Shown: in pieces, positions 1-10,676 of the stretch
Numbering within the stretch: the first letter of the stretch is position 1
Layout: each line of letters begins with the position of its first letter
Assembly: GCA_037013495.1 (NCBI GenBank)
Contig: JAZDXN010000029.1
Span: 4,290,501 to 4,354,500, forward strand
From: Hippophae tibetana
Lineage: Eukaryota > Streptophyta > Magnoliopsida > Rosales > Elaeagnaceae
Length of the DNA stretch: 64,000 nt
Direction of reading: 5' to 3'
Position numbers and translations under genes: made by a program
The notes under the pieces: generated by a model
What the model was told of the DNA's origin: nothing
What the model saw: the letters and a program-made list of their open reading frames with translations, nothing else
Database searches by the model: none

Positions 1-232
1 TTTTACATTTTTGGTTTTATTCAATAGAGTTGTAATGAAGATAGATGAGTCGACCAAGAGTATGTTGAAAAATATTCTAATGAATCTTAATATAATACAA
101 ATAATTTCGTGATCCAATAAAAGAAATGAGAAGAAAAAAAGAAAAGGAGTGCTACTTTTTAACGTTTTCCAAAACATATTTGAGAAATAGGAGTTGTAGC
201 TTGAAACGGTCATAACTTTTGACTCGTGTGTC
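1..232 (+). repeat. Partial A monomer at left edge
   Basis: This is the 3' part of an A-type monomer: GAGTCGACC, then ATGTTGAAAAATATTC, then the type-1 body. It matches 1868-2099 one HOR period (1867 bp) to the right, including the TTTCGTGATCC variant. The array therefore continues beyond the left edge. Confidence 0.93.
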
Positions 233-606
233 AAAACGTCTATTATAATAAATCAAACCAAAGGTCGTATCGATATCCATAATCTAAGCTGACCTGGCTA
301 TAGAAATTCATTACTTGGTCCTAAATTCTATAATTTACATCACTTATCGAGAGTTTAAAGTTTTTGTCACATATTTTACAAATTTGGTTTTATTCAATAT
401 AGTTGCAATGAAGATGAATGAGCCGACCAAGAGTATGTTTAAAAATAAACTAATGACTAAGAATATAATACAAATAATTTCATGATCCAATTAAAGAAAT
501 GAGAATAAAAAAGAAGAGGCGTGCTACCGTTCAAAGTTTTAAAAAAACAATATTTGATAAATCGAAGTTTTACCTTTAAACGGGTATAAAGTTTGACTCG
601 TGTGTC
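233..606 (+). repeat. Satellite monomer subtype B (type-2 body), exemplar, 374 bp
   Basis: Subtype B is recognised by CAATATAGTTGCAATG, GATGAATGAGCCGACC, AATAAACTAATGACTAAG, GAGAATAAAAAAGAAGAGG, CTACCGTTC and the type-2 body GATAAATCGAAGTTTTACC followed by AAACGGGTATAA. It is almost always 374 bp. Its downstream tail reads AAACAAAGGGTCG here and AAACAAAAGGTCG in most others, followed by GGCCTGGGTATAGAAGTTC. B is nearly always followed by C, making the 747-bp dimer. It occurs in every block except 31556-34910. Confidence 0.9.
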
Positions 607-979
607 AAAACGTCTATTATAATAAATCAAACAAAGGGTCGTATCGATTTCCATAATCTTAGCTGGCCTGGGTATAGAAGTTCATTACTTGATCCTAAAT
701 TATATTATTTACATCACTTATCGAGGGTTTCCAATTTTTGTAACGTATTTTACATTTTTTATTTAATTCAATAGAGTTGTAATGAAGATAGATGAGTCAA
801 CCAAGAGTATGTTTAAAAATATTCTAATGAATCTTAATATAATACAAATAATTTCATGATCCAATAAAAGAAATGAGAAGAAAAAAAGAAAAGGAGTGCT
901 ACTTTTTAACGTTTTCCAAAACATATTTGAGAAATAGGAGTTGTAGCTTGAAACGGTCATAACTTTTGACTCGTGTGTC
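607..979 (+). repeat. Satellite monomer subtype C (type-1 body), exemplar, 373 bp
   Basis: Subtype C is marked by GGGTTTCCAATTTTTGT, ACGTATTTTACATTTTTT, ATTTAATTCAATAG and GATGAGTCAACCAAGAG, then ATGTTTAAAAATATTC and the type-1 body GAGAAATAGGAGTTG with TTGAAACGGTCATAAC. It differs from A at the former SalI-like site (GTCAAC in place of GTCGAC) and at GTTTAAA in place of GTTGAAA. Its dyad loop is often TCGTTT instead of TCGTGT. Confidence 0.9.
866..896 (+). other. Homopurine tract, exemplar
   Basis: Thirty-one bases contain only purines except one T at 874, with 22 uninterrupted purines at 875-896. Every monomer has an equivalent. Type-2 monomers have a shorter version ending GAAGAGGCG. Length changes here (extra or lost A or G near 12440, 36311, 56820 and 59795) explain much of the small variation in monomer length. 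It also explains the hydrophobic look of the minus-strand open frames. Confidence 0.8.
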
Positions 980-983
980 AAAA
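964..983. other. Conserved 7-bp dyad (inverted repeat), exemplar
   Basis: Arms TTTTGAC (964-970) and GTCAAAA (977-983) flank a six-base loop TCGTGT. The element occurs once in nearly every monomer, at the point used here to phase the array. Type-2 monomers have TTTGAC and GTCAAA arms with outer CG on both sides. Most variants, such as loop TCGTTT or TCGTTTTT forms, keep at least a 6-bp arm. It could form a small cruciform or be a protein-binding site; function is not shown. Confidence 0.8.
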
Positions 984-1726
984 CGTCTATTATAATAAAT
1001 CAAACCAAAGGTCGTATCGATATCCATAATCTAAGCTGACCTGGCTATAGAAATTCATTACTTGGTCCTAAATTCTATAATTTACATCACTTATCGAGAG
1101 TTTAAAGTTTTTGTCACATATTTTACAAATTTGGTTTTATTCAATATAGTTGCAATGAAGATGAATGAACCGACCAAGAGTATGTTTAAAAATAAACTAA
1201 TGACTAAGAATATAATACAAATAATTTCATGATCCAATTAAAGAAATGAGAATAAAAAAGAAGAGGCGTGCTACCGTTCAAAGTTTTAAAAAAACAATAT
1301 TTGATAAATCGAAGTTTTACCTTTAAACGGGTATAACGTTTGACTCGTGTGTCAAAACGTCTATTATAATAAATCAAACAAAAGGTCGTATCGATTTCCA
1401 TAATCTTAGGTGGCCTGGGTATAAAAGTTCATTACTTGATCCTAAATTATATTATTTACATCACTTATCGAGGGTTTCCAATTTTTGTTACGTATTTTAC
1501 ATTTTTTATTTAATTCAATAGAGTTGTAATGAAGATAGATGAGTCAACCAAGAGTATGTTTAAAAGTATTCTTATGAATCTTAATATAATACAAATAATT
1601 TCATGATCCAATAAAAGAAATGAGAAGAAAAAAAGAAAAGGAGTGCTACTTTTTAACGTTTTCCAAAACATATTTGAGAAATAGGAGTTGTAGCTTGAAA
1701 CGGTCATAACTTTTGACTCGTTTGTC

Positions 1727-2099
1727 AAAACGTCTATTATAATAAATCAAACCAAAGGTCGTATCGATATCCATAATCTTAGCTGACCTGGCTATAGAAA
1801 TTCATTACTTGATCCTAAATTCTATCATTTACATCACTTATCGAGGGTTTAAAGTTTTTGTCACATATTTTACATTTTTGGTTTTATTCAATAGAGTTGT
1901 AATGAAGATAGATGAGTCGACCAAGAGTATGTTGAAAAATATTCTAAAGAATCTTAATATAATACAAATAATTTCGTGATCCAATAAAAGAAATGAGAAG
2001 AAAAAAAGAAAAGGAGTGCTACTTTTTAACGTTTTCCAAAACATATTTGAGAAATAGGAGTTGTAGCTTGAAACGGTCATAACTTTTGACACGTGTGTC
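1727..2099 (+). repeat. Satellite monomer subtype A (type-1 body), exemplar, 373 bp
   Basis: Subtype A has GGGTTTAAAGTTTTTGTC, ATTTTTGGTTTTATTC, AATAGAGTTGTAATG, GAGTCGACC (a SalI site), ATGTTGAAAAATATTC, a long purine tract and the type-1 body. It closes the B-C-B-C-A and D-E-B-C-A pentamers. Where D follows, its tail carries TCGAATTCC (an EcoRI site) and GAACTGGC in place of TCGATATCC and GACCTGGC. Confidence 0.9.
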
Positions 2100-3966
2100 A
2101 AAACGTCTATTATAATAAATCAAACCAAAGGTCGTATCGATATCCATAATCTGAGCTGACCTGGCTATAGAAATTCATTACTTGGTCCTAAATTCTATAA
2201 TTTACATCACTTATCGAGAGTTTAAAGTTTTTGTCACATATTTTACAAATTTGGTTTTATTCAATATAGTTGCAATGAAGATGAATGAGCCGACCAAGAG
2301 TATGTTTAAAAATAAACTAATGACTAAGAATATAATACAAATAATTTCATGATCCAATTAAAGAAATGAGAATAAAAAAGAAGAGGCGTGCTACCGTTCA
2401 AAGTTTTAAAAAAACAATATTTGATAAATCGAAGTTTTACCTTTAAACGGGTATAAAGTTTGACTCGTGTGTCAAAACGTCTATTATAATAAATCAAACA
2501 AAGGGTCGTATCGATTTCCATAATCTTAGCTGGCCTGGGTATAGAAGTTCATTACTTGATCCTAAATTATATTATTTACATCACTTATCGAGGGTTTCCA
2601 ATTTTTGTAACGTATTTTACATTTTTTATTTAATTCAATAGAGTTGTAATGAAGATAGATGAGTCAACCAAGAGTATGTTTAAAAATATTCTAATGAATC
2701 TTAATATAATACAAATAATTTCATGATCCAATAAAAGAAATGAGAAGAAAAAAAGAAAAGGAGTGCTACTTTTTAACGTTTTCCAAAACATATTTGAGAA
2801 ATAGGAGTTGTAGCTTGAAACGGTCATAACTTTTGACTCGTGTGTCAAAACGTCTATTATAATAAATCAAACCAAAGGTCGTATCGATATCCATAATCTA
2901 AGCTGACCTGGCTATAGAAATTCATTACTTGGTCCTAAATTCTATAATTTACATCACTTATCGAGAGTTTAAAGTTTTTGTCACATATTTTACAAATTTG
3001 GTTTTATTCAATATAGTTGCAATGAAGATGAATGAACCGACCAAGAGTATGTTTAAAAATAAACTAATGACTAAGAATATAATACAAATAATTTCATGAT
3101 CCAATTAAAGAAATGAGAATAAAAAAGAAGAGGCGTGCTACCGTTCAAAGTTTTAAAAAAACAATATTTGATAAATCGAAGTTTTACCTTTAAACGGGTA
3201 TAACGTTTGACTCGTGTGTCAAAACGTCTATTATAATAAATCAAACAAAAGGTCGTATCGATTTCCATAATCTTAGCTGGCCTGGGTATAAAAGTTCATT
3301 ACTTGATCCTAAATTATATTATTTACATCATTTATCGAGGGTTTCCAATTTTTGTTACGTATTTTACATTTTTTATTTAATTCAATAGAGTTGTAATGAA
3401 GATAGATGAGTCAACCAAGAGTATGTTTAAAAGTATTCTTATGAATCTTAATATAATACAAATAATTTCATGATCCAATAAAAGAAATGAGAAGAAAAAA
3501 AGAAAAGGAGTGCTACTTTTTAACGTTTTCCAAAACATATTTGAGAAATAGGAGTTGTAGCTTGAAACGGTCATAACTTTTGACTCGTTTGTCAAAACGT
3601 CTATTATAATAAATCAAACCAAAGGTCGTATCGATATCCATAATCTTAGCTGACCTGGCTATAGAAATTCATTACTTGATCCTAAATTCTATCATTTACA
3701 TCACTTATCGAGGGTTTAAAGTTTTTGTCACATATTTTACATTTTTGGTTTTATTCAATAGAGTTGTAATGAAGATAGATGAGTCGACCAAGAGTTTGTT
3801 GAAAAATATTCTAATGAATCTTAATATAATACAAATAATTTCATGATCCAATAAAAGAAATGAGAAGAAAAAAAGAAAAGGAGTGCTACTTTTTAACGTT
3901 TTCCAAAACATATTTGAGAAATAGGAGTTGTAGCTTGAAACGGTCATAACTTTTGACTCGTGTGTC
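2100..3966. repeat. HOR-I unit 2: pentamer B-C-B-C-A, 1867 bp
   Basis: Monomer starts: 2100 B, 2474 C, 2847 B, 3221 C, 3594 A. It is nearly identical to 233-2099. Differences include GAGTTTGTTG in the A monomer near 3793. The 1867-bp periodicity carries on into the B monomer at 3967-4340, then breaks. Confidence 0.9.
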
Positions 3967-5086
3967 AAAACGTCTATTATAATAAATCAAACCAAAGGTC
4001 GTATCGATATCCATAATCTAAGCTGATCTGGCTATAGAAATTCATTACTTGGTCCTAAATTCTATAATTTACATCACTTATCGAGAGTTTAAAGTTTTTG
4101 TCACATATTTTACAAATTTGGTTTTATTCAATATAGTTGCAATGAAGATGAATGAGCCGACCAAGAGTATGTTTAAAAATAAACTAATGACTAAGAATAT
4201 AATACAAATAATTTCATGATCCAATTAAAGAAATGAGAATAAAAAAGAAGAGGCGTGCTACCGTTCAAAGTTTTAAAAAAACAATATTTGATAAATCGAA
4301 GTTTTACCTTTAAACGGGTATAAAGTTTGACTCGTGTGTCAAAACGTCTATTATAATAAATCAAACAAAGGGTCGTATCAATTTCCATAATCTTAGCTGG
4401 CCTGGGTATAGAAGTTCATTACTTGATCCTAAATTATATTATTTACATCACTTATCGAGGGTTTCCAATTTTTGTTACGTATTTTACATTTTTTATTTAA
4501 TTCAATAGAGTTGTAATGAAGATAGATGAGTCAACCAAGAGTATGTTTAAATATATTCTAATGAATCTTAATATAATACGAATAATATCATGATCCAATA
4601 AAAGAAATGAGAAGAAAAAAAGAAAAGGAGTGCTACATTTTAACGTTTTCCAAAACATATTTGAGAAATAGGAGTTGTAGCTTGAAACGGTCATAACTTT
4701 TGACTCATTTGTCAAAACGTCTATTATAATAAATCAAACCAAAGGTCGTATCGATATCCATAATCTTAGCTGACCTGGCTATAGAAATTCATTACTTGAT
4801 CCTAAATTCTATCATTTACATCACTTATCGAGGGTTTAAAGTTTTTGTCACATATTTTAAATTTTTGGTTTTATTCAATAGAGTTGTAATGAAGATAGAT
4901 GAGTCGACCAAGAGTATGTTGAAAAATATTCTAATGAATCTTAATATAATACAAATAATTTCATGATCCAATAAAAGAAATAAGAAGAAAAAAAGAAAAG
5001 GAGTGCTACTTTTTAACGTTTTCCAAAACATATTTGAGAAATAGGAGTTGTAGCTTGAAACGGTCATAACTTTTGACTCGTGTGTC

Positions 5087-5458
5087 AAAACGTCTATTAT
5101 AATAAATCAAACCAAAGGTCGTATCGAATTCCATAATCTTAGCTGAACTGGCTATAGAAATTCTTTAGTTGATCCTAAATTCTATCATTTAGATCACTTA
5201 TCGAGTGTTTAAAGTTTTTGTCACATATTTTACATTTTTGGTTTTATTCAACAGAGTTGTAATGAAGATGGATAAGCCGACCAAGTGTATGTTTAAAAAT
5301 AAACTAAGGTCTAAGAATATAATAAAATAATTTCATGATCCAATTAAAGAAATGAGAAGAAAAAAGAAGAGGCGTGCTACTCTTCAAAGTTTTAAAAAAC
5401 AATATTTGATAAATCAAAGTTTTACCTTTAAACGGGCATAACGTTTGACTCTTGTGTC
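5087..5458 (+). repeat. Satellite monomer subtype D (type-2 body), exemplar, 372 bp
   Basis: Subtype D carries CAACAGAGTTGTAATG, GATGGATAAGCCGACC here (GATGGATGAGCC in most others), AAGTGTATG, AAACTAAGGTCTAAG, AATAAAATAATTTC (shorter than B), CTACTCTTC and GATAAATCAAAGTTTTACC, then AAACGGGCATAACG. The usual length is 372 bp. It follows A and is usually followed by E. In blocks 1-3 the next monomer starts AAAATGTC, a CpG-to-TpG change at the dyad edge. Confidence 0.88.
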
Positions 5459-5828
5459 AAAATGTCTATTATAATAAATCAAACCAAAGGTCGTATGGAT
5501 TTCCATAATCTTAGCTGGCCTTCGTATAGAAATTCATTACTTGATCCTAAATTCCATCATTTACATCACTTATTGAGGGTTTAAAGTATGTCACATATTT
5601 TACATTTTTGGTTTTATTCAATAGAGTTGCAATGAAGATAGATGATTCGACCAACAGTATGTTTAAAAATATTCTAATGAATATTAATATAATACAAATA
5701 ATTTCGTGATCCAATAAAAGAAATGAGAAGAAAAAACAAAAGGAGTGCTACTTTTTAACGTTTTCCAAAACATATTTGAGAAATAGGTGTTGTTGCTTGA
5801 AACGGTAATAACTTTTGACTCGTGTGTC
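5459..5828 (+). repeat. Satellite monomer subtype E (short type-1 body), exemplar, 370 bp
   Basis: Subtype E is the shortest monomer (370 bp). It has GGTTTAAAGTATGTCAC (three bases shorter than A), GATAGATGATTCGACC, AACAGTATG and AATGAATATTAATATAATAC. Its tail in the original form is AAAACATC, AATCAAAGCAAAGG and TCATATCG. It follows D and precedes B. Copies differ in how much of the tail has been replaced by A- or C-like sequence. Confidence 0.86.
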
Positions 5829-6202
5829 AAAACATCTATTATAATAAATCAAAGCAAAGGTCATATCGATATCCATAATCTGAGTTGACCTGGCTATAGA
5901 AATTCATTACTTGATCCTAAATTCTATCATTTACATCAACTATCGAGAGTTTAAAGTTTTTGTCACATATTTTACAATTTTGGTTTTATTCAATATAGTT
6001 GCAATGAAGATGAATGATCCGACCAAGAGTATGTTTAAAAATAAACTAATGACTAAGAATATAATACAAATAATTTCATGATCCAATTGAAGAAATGAGA
6101 ATAAAAAAGAAGAGGCGTGCTACCGTTCAAAGTTTTAAAAAAACAATATTTGATAAATAGAAGTTTTACCTTTAAACGGGTATAACGTTTGACTCGTGTG
6201 TC

Positions 6203-9184
6203 AAAACGTCTATTATAATAAATCAAACAAAAGGTTGTATCGATTTCTATAATCTTAGCTGGCCTGGGTATAGAAGTTCATTACTTGATCCTAAATTATA
6301 TTATTTACATCACTTATCGAGGGTTTCCAATTTTTGTTACGTATTTTACATTTTTTATTTAATTCAATAGAGTTGTAATGAAGATAGATGAGTCAACCAA
6401 GAGTATGTTTAAAAGTATTCTTATGAATCTTAATATAATACAAATAATTTCATGATCCAATAAAAGAAATGAGAAGAAAAAAAGAAAAGGAGTGCTACTT
6501 TTTAACGTTTTCCAAAACATATTTGAGAAATAGGAGTTGTAGCTTGAAACGGTCATAACTTTTGACTCGTTTGTCAAAACGTCTATTATAATAAATCAAA
6601 CCAAAGGTCGTATCGATATCCATAATCTTAGCTGACCTGGCTATAGAAATTCATTACTTGATCCTAAATTCTATCATTTACATCACTTATCGAGGGTTTA
6701 AAGTTTTTGTCACATATTTTACATTTTTGGTTTTATTCAATAGAGTTGTAATGAAGATAGATGAGTCGACCAAGAGTTTGTTGAAAAATATTCTAATGAA
6801 TCTTAATATAATACAAATAATTTCATGATCCAATAAAAGAAATGAGAAGAAAAAAAGAAAAGGAGTGCTACTTTTTAACGTTTTCCAAAACATATTTGAG
6901 AAATAGGAGTTGTAGCTTGAAACGGTCATAACTTTTGACTCGTGTGTCAAAACGTCTATTATAATAAATCAAACCAAAGGTCGTATCGATATCCATAATC
7001 TAAGCTGATCTGGCTATAGAAATTCATTACTTGGTCCTAAATTCTATAATTTACATCACTTATCGAGAGTTTAAAGTTTTTGTCACATATTTTACAAATT
7101 TGGTTTTATTCAATATAGTTGCAATGAAGATGAATGAGCCGACCAAGAGTATGTTTAAAAATAAACTAATGACTAAGAATATAATACAAATAATTTCATG
7201 ATCCAATTAAAGAAATGAGAATAAAAAAGAAGAGGCGTGCTACCGTTCAAAGTTTTAAAAAAACAATATTTGATAAATCGAAGTTTTACCTTTAAACGGG
7301 TATAAAGTTTGACTCGTGTGTCAAAACGTCTATTATAATAAATCAAACAAAGGGTCGTATCAATTTCCATAATCTTAGCTGGCCTGGGTATAGAAGTTCA
7401 TTACTTGATCCTAAATTATATTATTTACATCACTTATCGAGGGTTTCCAATTTTTGTTACGTATTTTACATTTTTTATTTAATTCAATAGAGTTGTAATG
7501 AAGATAGATGAGTCAACCAAGAGTATGTTTAAATATATTCTAATGAATCTTAATATAATACGAATAATATCATGATCCAATAAAAGAAATGAGAAGAAAA
7601 AAAGAAAAGGAGTGCTACTTTTTAACGTTTTCCAAAACATATTTGAGAAATAGGAGTTGTAGCTTGAAACGGTCATAACTTTTGACTCATTTGTCAAAAC
7701 GTCTATTATAATAAATCAAACCAAAGGTCGTATCGATATCCATAATCTTAGCTGACCTGGCTATAGAAATTCATTACTTGATCCTAAATTCTATCATTTA
7801 CATCACTTATCGAGGGTTTAAAGTTTTTGTCACATATTTTAAATTTTTGGTTTTATTCAATAGAGTTGTAATGAAGATAGATGAGTCGACCAAGAGTATG
7901 TTGAAAAATATTCTAATGAATCTTAATATAATACAAATAATTTCATGATCCAATAAAAGAAATAAGAAGAAAAAAAGAAAAGGAGTGCTACTTTTTAACG
8001 TTTTCCAAAACATATTTGAGAAATAGGAGTTGTAGCTTGAAACGGTCATAACTTTTGACTCGTGTGTCAAAACGTCTATTATAATAAATCAAACCAAAGG
8101 TCGTATCGAATTCCATAATCTTAGCTGAACTGGCTATAGAAATTCTTTAGTTGATCCTAAATTCTATCATTTAGATCACTTATCGAGTGTTTAAAGTTTT
8201 TGTCACATATTTTACATTTTTGGTTTTATTCAACAGAGTTGTAATGAAGATGGATGAGCCGACCAAGTGTATGTTTAAAAATAAACTAAGGTCTAAGAAT
8301 ATAATAAAATAATTTCATGATCCAATTAAAGAAATGAGAAGAAAAAAGAAGAGGCGTGCTACTCTTCAAAGTTTTAAAAAACAATATTTGATAAATCAAA
8401 GTTTTACCTTTAAACGGGCATAACGTTTGACTCTTGTGTCAAAATGTCTATTATAATAAATCAAACCAAAGGTCGTATGGATTTCCATAATCTTAGCTGG
8501 CCTTCGTATAGAAATTCATTACTTGATCCTAAATTCCATCATTTACATCACTTATTGAGGGTTTAAAGTATGTCACATATTTTACATTTTTGGTTTTATT
8601 CAATAGAGTTGCAATGAAGATAGATGATTCGACCAACAGTATGTTTAAAAATATTCTAATGAATATTAATATAATACAAATAATTTCGTGATCCAATAAA
8701 AGAAATGAGAAGAAAAAAGAAAAGGAGTGCTACTTTTTAACGTTTTCCAAAACATATTTGAGAAATAGGAGTTGTAGCTTGAAACGGTCATAACTTTTGA
8801 CTCGTGTGTCAAAACGTCTATTATAATAAATCAAACCAAAGGTCGTATCGATATCCATAATCTGAGCTGACCTGGCTATAGAAATTCATTACTTGATCCT
8901 AAATTCTATCATTTACATCACTTATCGAGAGTTTAAAGTTTTTGTCACATATTTTACAATTTTGGTTTTATTCAATATAGTTGCAATGAAGATGAATGAG
9001 CCGACCAAGAGTATGTTTAAAAATAAACTAATGACTAAGAATATAATACAAATAATTTCATGATCCAATTAAAGAAATGAGAATAAAAAAGAAGAGGCGT
9101 GCTACCGTTCAAAGTTTTAAAAAAACAATATTTGATAAATCGAAGTTTTACCTTTAAACGGGTATAACGTTTGACTCGTGTGTC
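6203..9184. repeat. HOR-II unit 2: 8-mer C-A-B-C-A-D-E-B, 2982 bp
   Basis: Monomer starts: 6203 C, 6576 A, 6949 B, 7323 C, 7696 A, 8069 D, 8441 E, 8811 B. It is almost identical to unit 1 up to about 8.7 kb. The end of E and the following tail (about 8718-8870) then look A-like rather than E-like, which suggests a conversion patch. Confidence 0.88.
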
Positions 9185-9557
9185 AAAACGTCTATTATAA
9201 TAAATCAAACAAAAGGTCGTATCGATTTCCATAATCTTAGCTGGCCTGGGTATAGAAGTTCATTACTTGATCCTAAATTATATTATTTACATCACTTATC
9301 GAGGGTTTCCAATTTTTGTTACGTATTTTACATTTTTTATTTAATTCAATAGAGTTGTAATGAAGATAGATGAGTCAACCAAGAGTATGTTTAAAAATAT
9401 TCTAATGAATCTTAATATAATACAAATAATATCATGATCCAATAAAAGAAATGAGAAGTAAAAAAGAAAAGGAGTGCTACTTTTTAACGTTTTCCAAAAC
9501 ATATTTGAGAAATAGGAGTTGTAGCTTGAAACGGTCATAACTTTTGACTCGTTTGTC

Positions 9558-9931
9558 AAAACGTCTATTATAATAAATCAAACCAAAGGTCGTATCGATA
9601 TCCATAATCTTAGCTGACCTGGCTATAGAAATTCATTACTTGATCCTAAATTCTATCATTTACATCACTTATCGAGGGTGTAAAGTTTTTGTCACATATT
9701 TTACATTTTTGGTTTTATTCAATAGAGTTGTAATGAAGATAGATGAGTCGACCAAGAGTATGTTGAAAAATATTCTAATGAATCTTAATATAATACAAAT
9801 AATTTCATGATCCAATAAAAGAAATGAGAATAAAAAAGAAGAGGCGTGCTACCGTTCAAAGTTTTAAAAAAACAATATTTGATAAATCGAAGTTTTACCT
9901 TTAAACGGGTATAACGTTTGACTCGTGTGTC
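9558..9931 (+). repeat. Chimeric A/B monomer (first of eight)
   Basis: The monomer is A-type (AATAGAGTTG, GAGTCGACC, GTTGAAAAATATTC, CCAATAAAAG) up to at least 817 in the 9.8-kb line (position 9817). It is B-type (GAATAAAAAAGAAGAGG, CTACCGTTC, GATAAATCGAAG, AAACGGGTATAACG) from 9831. The crossover lies in the 13 shared bases 9818-9830. The same junction appears in monomers starting at 11797, 12543, 17390, 18137, 18884, 23731 and 24478, so one recombination event was later amplified. Confidence 0.9.
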
Positions 9932-10304
9932 AAAACGTCTATTATAATAAATCAAACAAAAGGTCGTATCGATTTCCATAATCTTAGCTGGCCTGGGTAT
10001 AGAAGTTCATTACTTGATCCTAAATTATATTATTTACATCACTTATCGAGGGTTTCCAATTTTTGTTACGTATTTTACATTTTTTATTTAATTCAATAGA
10101 GTTGTAATGAAGATAGATGAGTCGACCAAGAGTATGTTGAAAAATATTCTAATGAATCTTAATATAATACAAATAATTTCATGATCCAATAAAAGAAATG
10201 AGAAGAAAAAAAGAAAAGGAGTGCTACTTTTTAACGTTTTCCAAAACATATTTGAGAAATAGGAGTTGTAGCTTGAAACGGTCATAACTTTTGACTCGTG
10301 TGTC
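9932..10304 (+). repeat. Chimeric C/A monomer
   Basis: It starts as C (TTTCCAATTTTTGT, ATTTAATTCAATAG) and continues as A (GAGTCGACC, GTTGAAAAATATTC, TCGAATTCC tail). The crossover lies within the shared AATAGAGTTGTAATGAAG segment and adjoining bases. It is a single copy in this window and sits at the boundary between the 8-mer block and the 15/17-mer block, so it probably marks the join. Confidence 0.82.
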
Positions 10305-10676
10305 AAAACGTCTATTATAATAAATCAAACCAAAGGTCGTATCGAATTCCATAATCTTAGCTGAACTGGCTATAGAAATTCTTTAGTTGATCCTAAATTC
10401 TATCATTTACATCACTTATCGAGGGTTTAAAGTTTTTGTCACATATTTTACATTTTGGGTTTTATTCAACAGAGTTGTAATGAAGATGGATGAGCCGACC
10501 AAGTGTATGTTTAAAAATAAACTAAGGTCTAAGAATATAATAAAATAATTTCATGATCCAATTAAAGAAATGAGAAGAAAAAAGAAGAGGCGTGCTACTC
10601 TTCAAAGTTTTAAAAAACAATATTTGATAAATCAAAGTTTTACCTTTAAACGGGCATAACGTTTGACTCGTGTGTC

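Larger units (their letters stand above)
233..2099. repeat. HOR-I unit 1: pentamer B-C-B-C-A, 1867 bp
   Basis: Monomer starts: 233 B, 607 C, 980 B, 1354 C, 1727 A. The two B-C dimers differ by small marks: the first B has GTATAAAGTTTGAC, the second GTATAACGTTTGAC with AACCGACC. This pattern repeats 1867 bp later, which shows that the unit, not the monomer, was copied. Confidence 0.9.
3221..6202. repeat. HOR-II unit 1: 8-mer C-A-B-C-A-D-E-B, 2982 bp
   Basis: Monomer starts: 3221 C, 3594 A, 3967 B, 4341 C, 4714 A, 5087 D, 5459 E, 5829 B. The 2982-bp period starts at about 3320, inside HOR-I, so the two periodicities overlap. Shared private marks with unit 2 include TTTAAATATATTC and ACGAATAATATC in the C at 4341 and GAAATAAGAAG in the A at 4714. 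Together they read as a HOR-I segment plus an A-D-E-B-C-type segment. Confidence 0.88.
9185..10304. repeat. Transition segment C, A/B, C/A
   Basis: Monomer starts: 9185 C, 9558 A/B, 9932 C/A. The C has a private GAGAAGTAAAAAAG in the purine tract. The A/B chimera is the leftmost copy of the one amplified in the next block, and the C/A hybrid occurs only here. The segment joins two HOR families. Confidence 0.82.

Noticed and set aside
569-585. CENP-B-box-like sequence in type-2 monomers (TTAC, four bases, AAACGGG)
   Set aside because: It matches seven of nine core positions of the box, with TTAC in place of TTCG. Type-1 monomers match fewer. A partial match in one half is expected by chance over a 373-bp monomer, so I do not call a CENP-B site.
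1838-2101. Recurrent minus-strand open frame of up to 87 codons with a hydrophobic middle, repeated across the window (also 65-, 72- and 94-codon forms)
   Set aside because: It is present because the monomer is present. It usually starts at TTG, the hydrophobic stretch is the reverse complement of the purine tract, ends vary with single changes, and no promoter, ribosome-binding or splice context is seen. Not a gene.
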